Part shown: in pieces, positions 6,054 to 7,318 of the stretch
Layout: each line of letters opens with the position of its first letter
Numbering within the stretch: the first letter of the stretch is position 1
NCBI GenBank assembly: GCA_947457975.1
Contig: CANGYC010000119.1
Location: forward strand, 1 to 7,318
Source: Comamonadaceae bacterium
Lineage (GTDB): Bacteria; Pseudomonadota; Gammaproteobacteria; Burkholderiales; Burkholderiaceae_C
Direction of reading: 5' to 3'
Length of the DNA stretch: 7,318 bases
Translations under genes and position numbers: made by a program
Notes under the pieces: generated by a model
Databases searched by the model: none
What the model was told of the DNA's origin: nothing
The model's input: the letters and a program-made list of their open reading frames with translations, nothing else

Positions 6054-6057
<4 letters not shown>
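6030..6057 (-). promoter_or_regulatory. Possible weak promoter for mlaF
   Basis: TATGAT (6035-6030, minus strand) matches a -10 box at 5 of 6 positions. Sixteen bases upstream, CTGAGC (6057-6052) matches a -35 box at only 3 of 6 and overlaps the gltD stop. A transcript from here would carry the terminator hairpin in a leader of about 35 nt. The -10 match may be chance, as it falls in the loop of the upstream hairpin. Confidence 0.2.

Positions 6058-7318
<1,261 letters not shown>

Overview
The window is a dense, high-GC stretch of bacterial chromosome with every gene on the minus strand. It is therefore read from the right edge (7318) to the left edge (1). Gene content and order point to a betaproteobacterium, most likely Burkholderiales. 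The clues are gltD followed by an Mla phospholipid-transport cluster with mlaA inside it, and a BolA/IbaG gene at the far end. Species cannot be named from this sequence.

Layout in the direction of transcription: (1) 7318-6054, the 3' part of gltD (glutamate synthase small subunit), followed by a GC-rich hairpin with a T-run, a good intrinsic terminator. (2) 5987-4324, mlaF (ATPase) and mlaE (permease), overlapping by 4 nt. (3) 4323-4177, a 147-nt non-coding leader with an AT-rich patch, two overlapping dyads and a second terminator-like hairpin. (4) 4176-1921, mlaD, mlaA, mlaC and mlaB, tightly packed; mlaA starts at a TTG overlapping the mlaD stop. (5) 1848-152, a two-gene ABC-2 exporter resembling E. 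coli YadG/YadH. (6) 126-1, the start of a BolA-family gene (ibaG-like) running off the left edge. No gene-free stretch exceeds 147 nt.

The six Mla products form one complete pathway. MlaA is the outer-membrane lipoprotein, MlaC the periplasmic shuttle, and MlaFEDB the inner-membrane ABC complex: MlaF ATPase, MlaE permease, MlaD lipid-binding MCE protein and MlaB STAS regulator. Together they keep phospholipids out of the outer leaflet of the outer membrane. In E. coli, mlaFEDCB is followed directly by ibaG and murA and mlaA lies elsewhere. Here mlaA is in the cluster and an extra exporter sits between mlaB and the bolA-like gene.

I see no mobile element, CRISPR array, RNA gene, phage gene or defence system, and nothing that needs a wholly new biological system to explain it. 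The points most worth a second look are the exporter inserted in the mla-ibaG neighbourhood, the structured mlaE-mlaD leader that may split the operon, and the terminator lying directly against the mlaF start codon.
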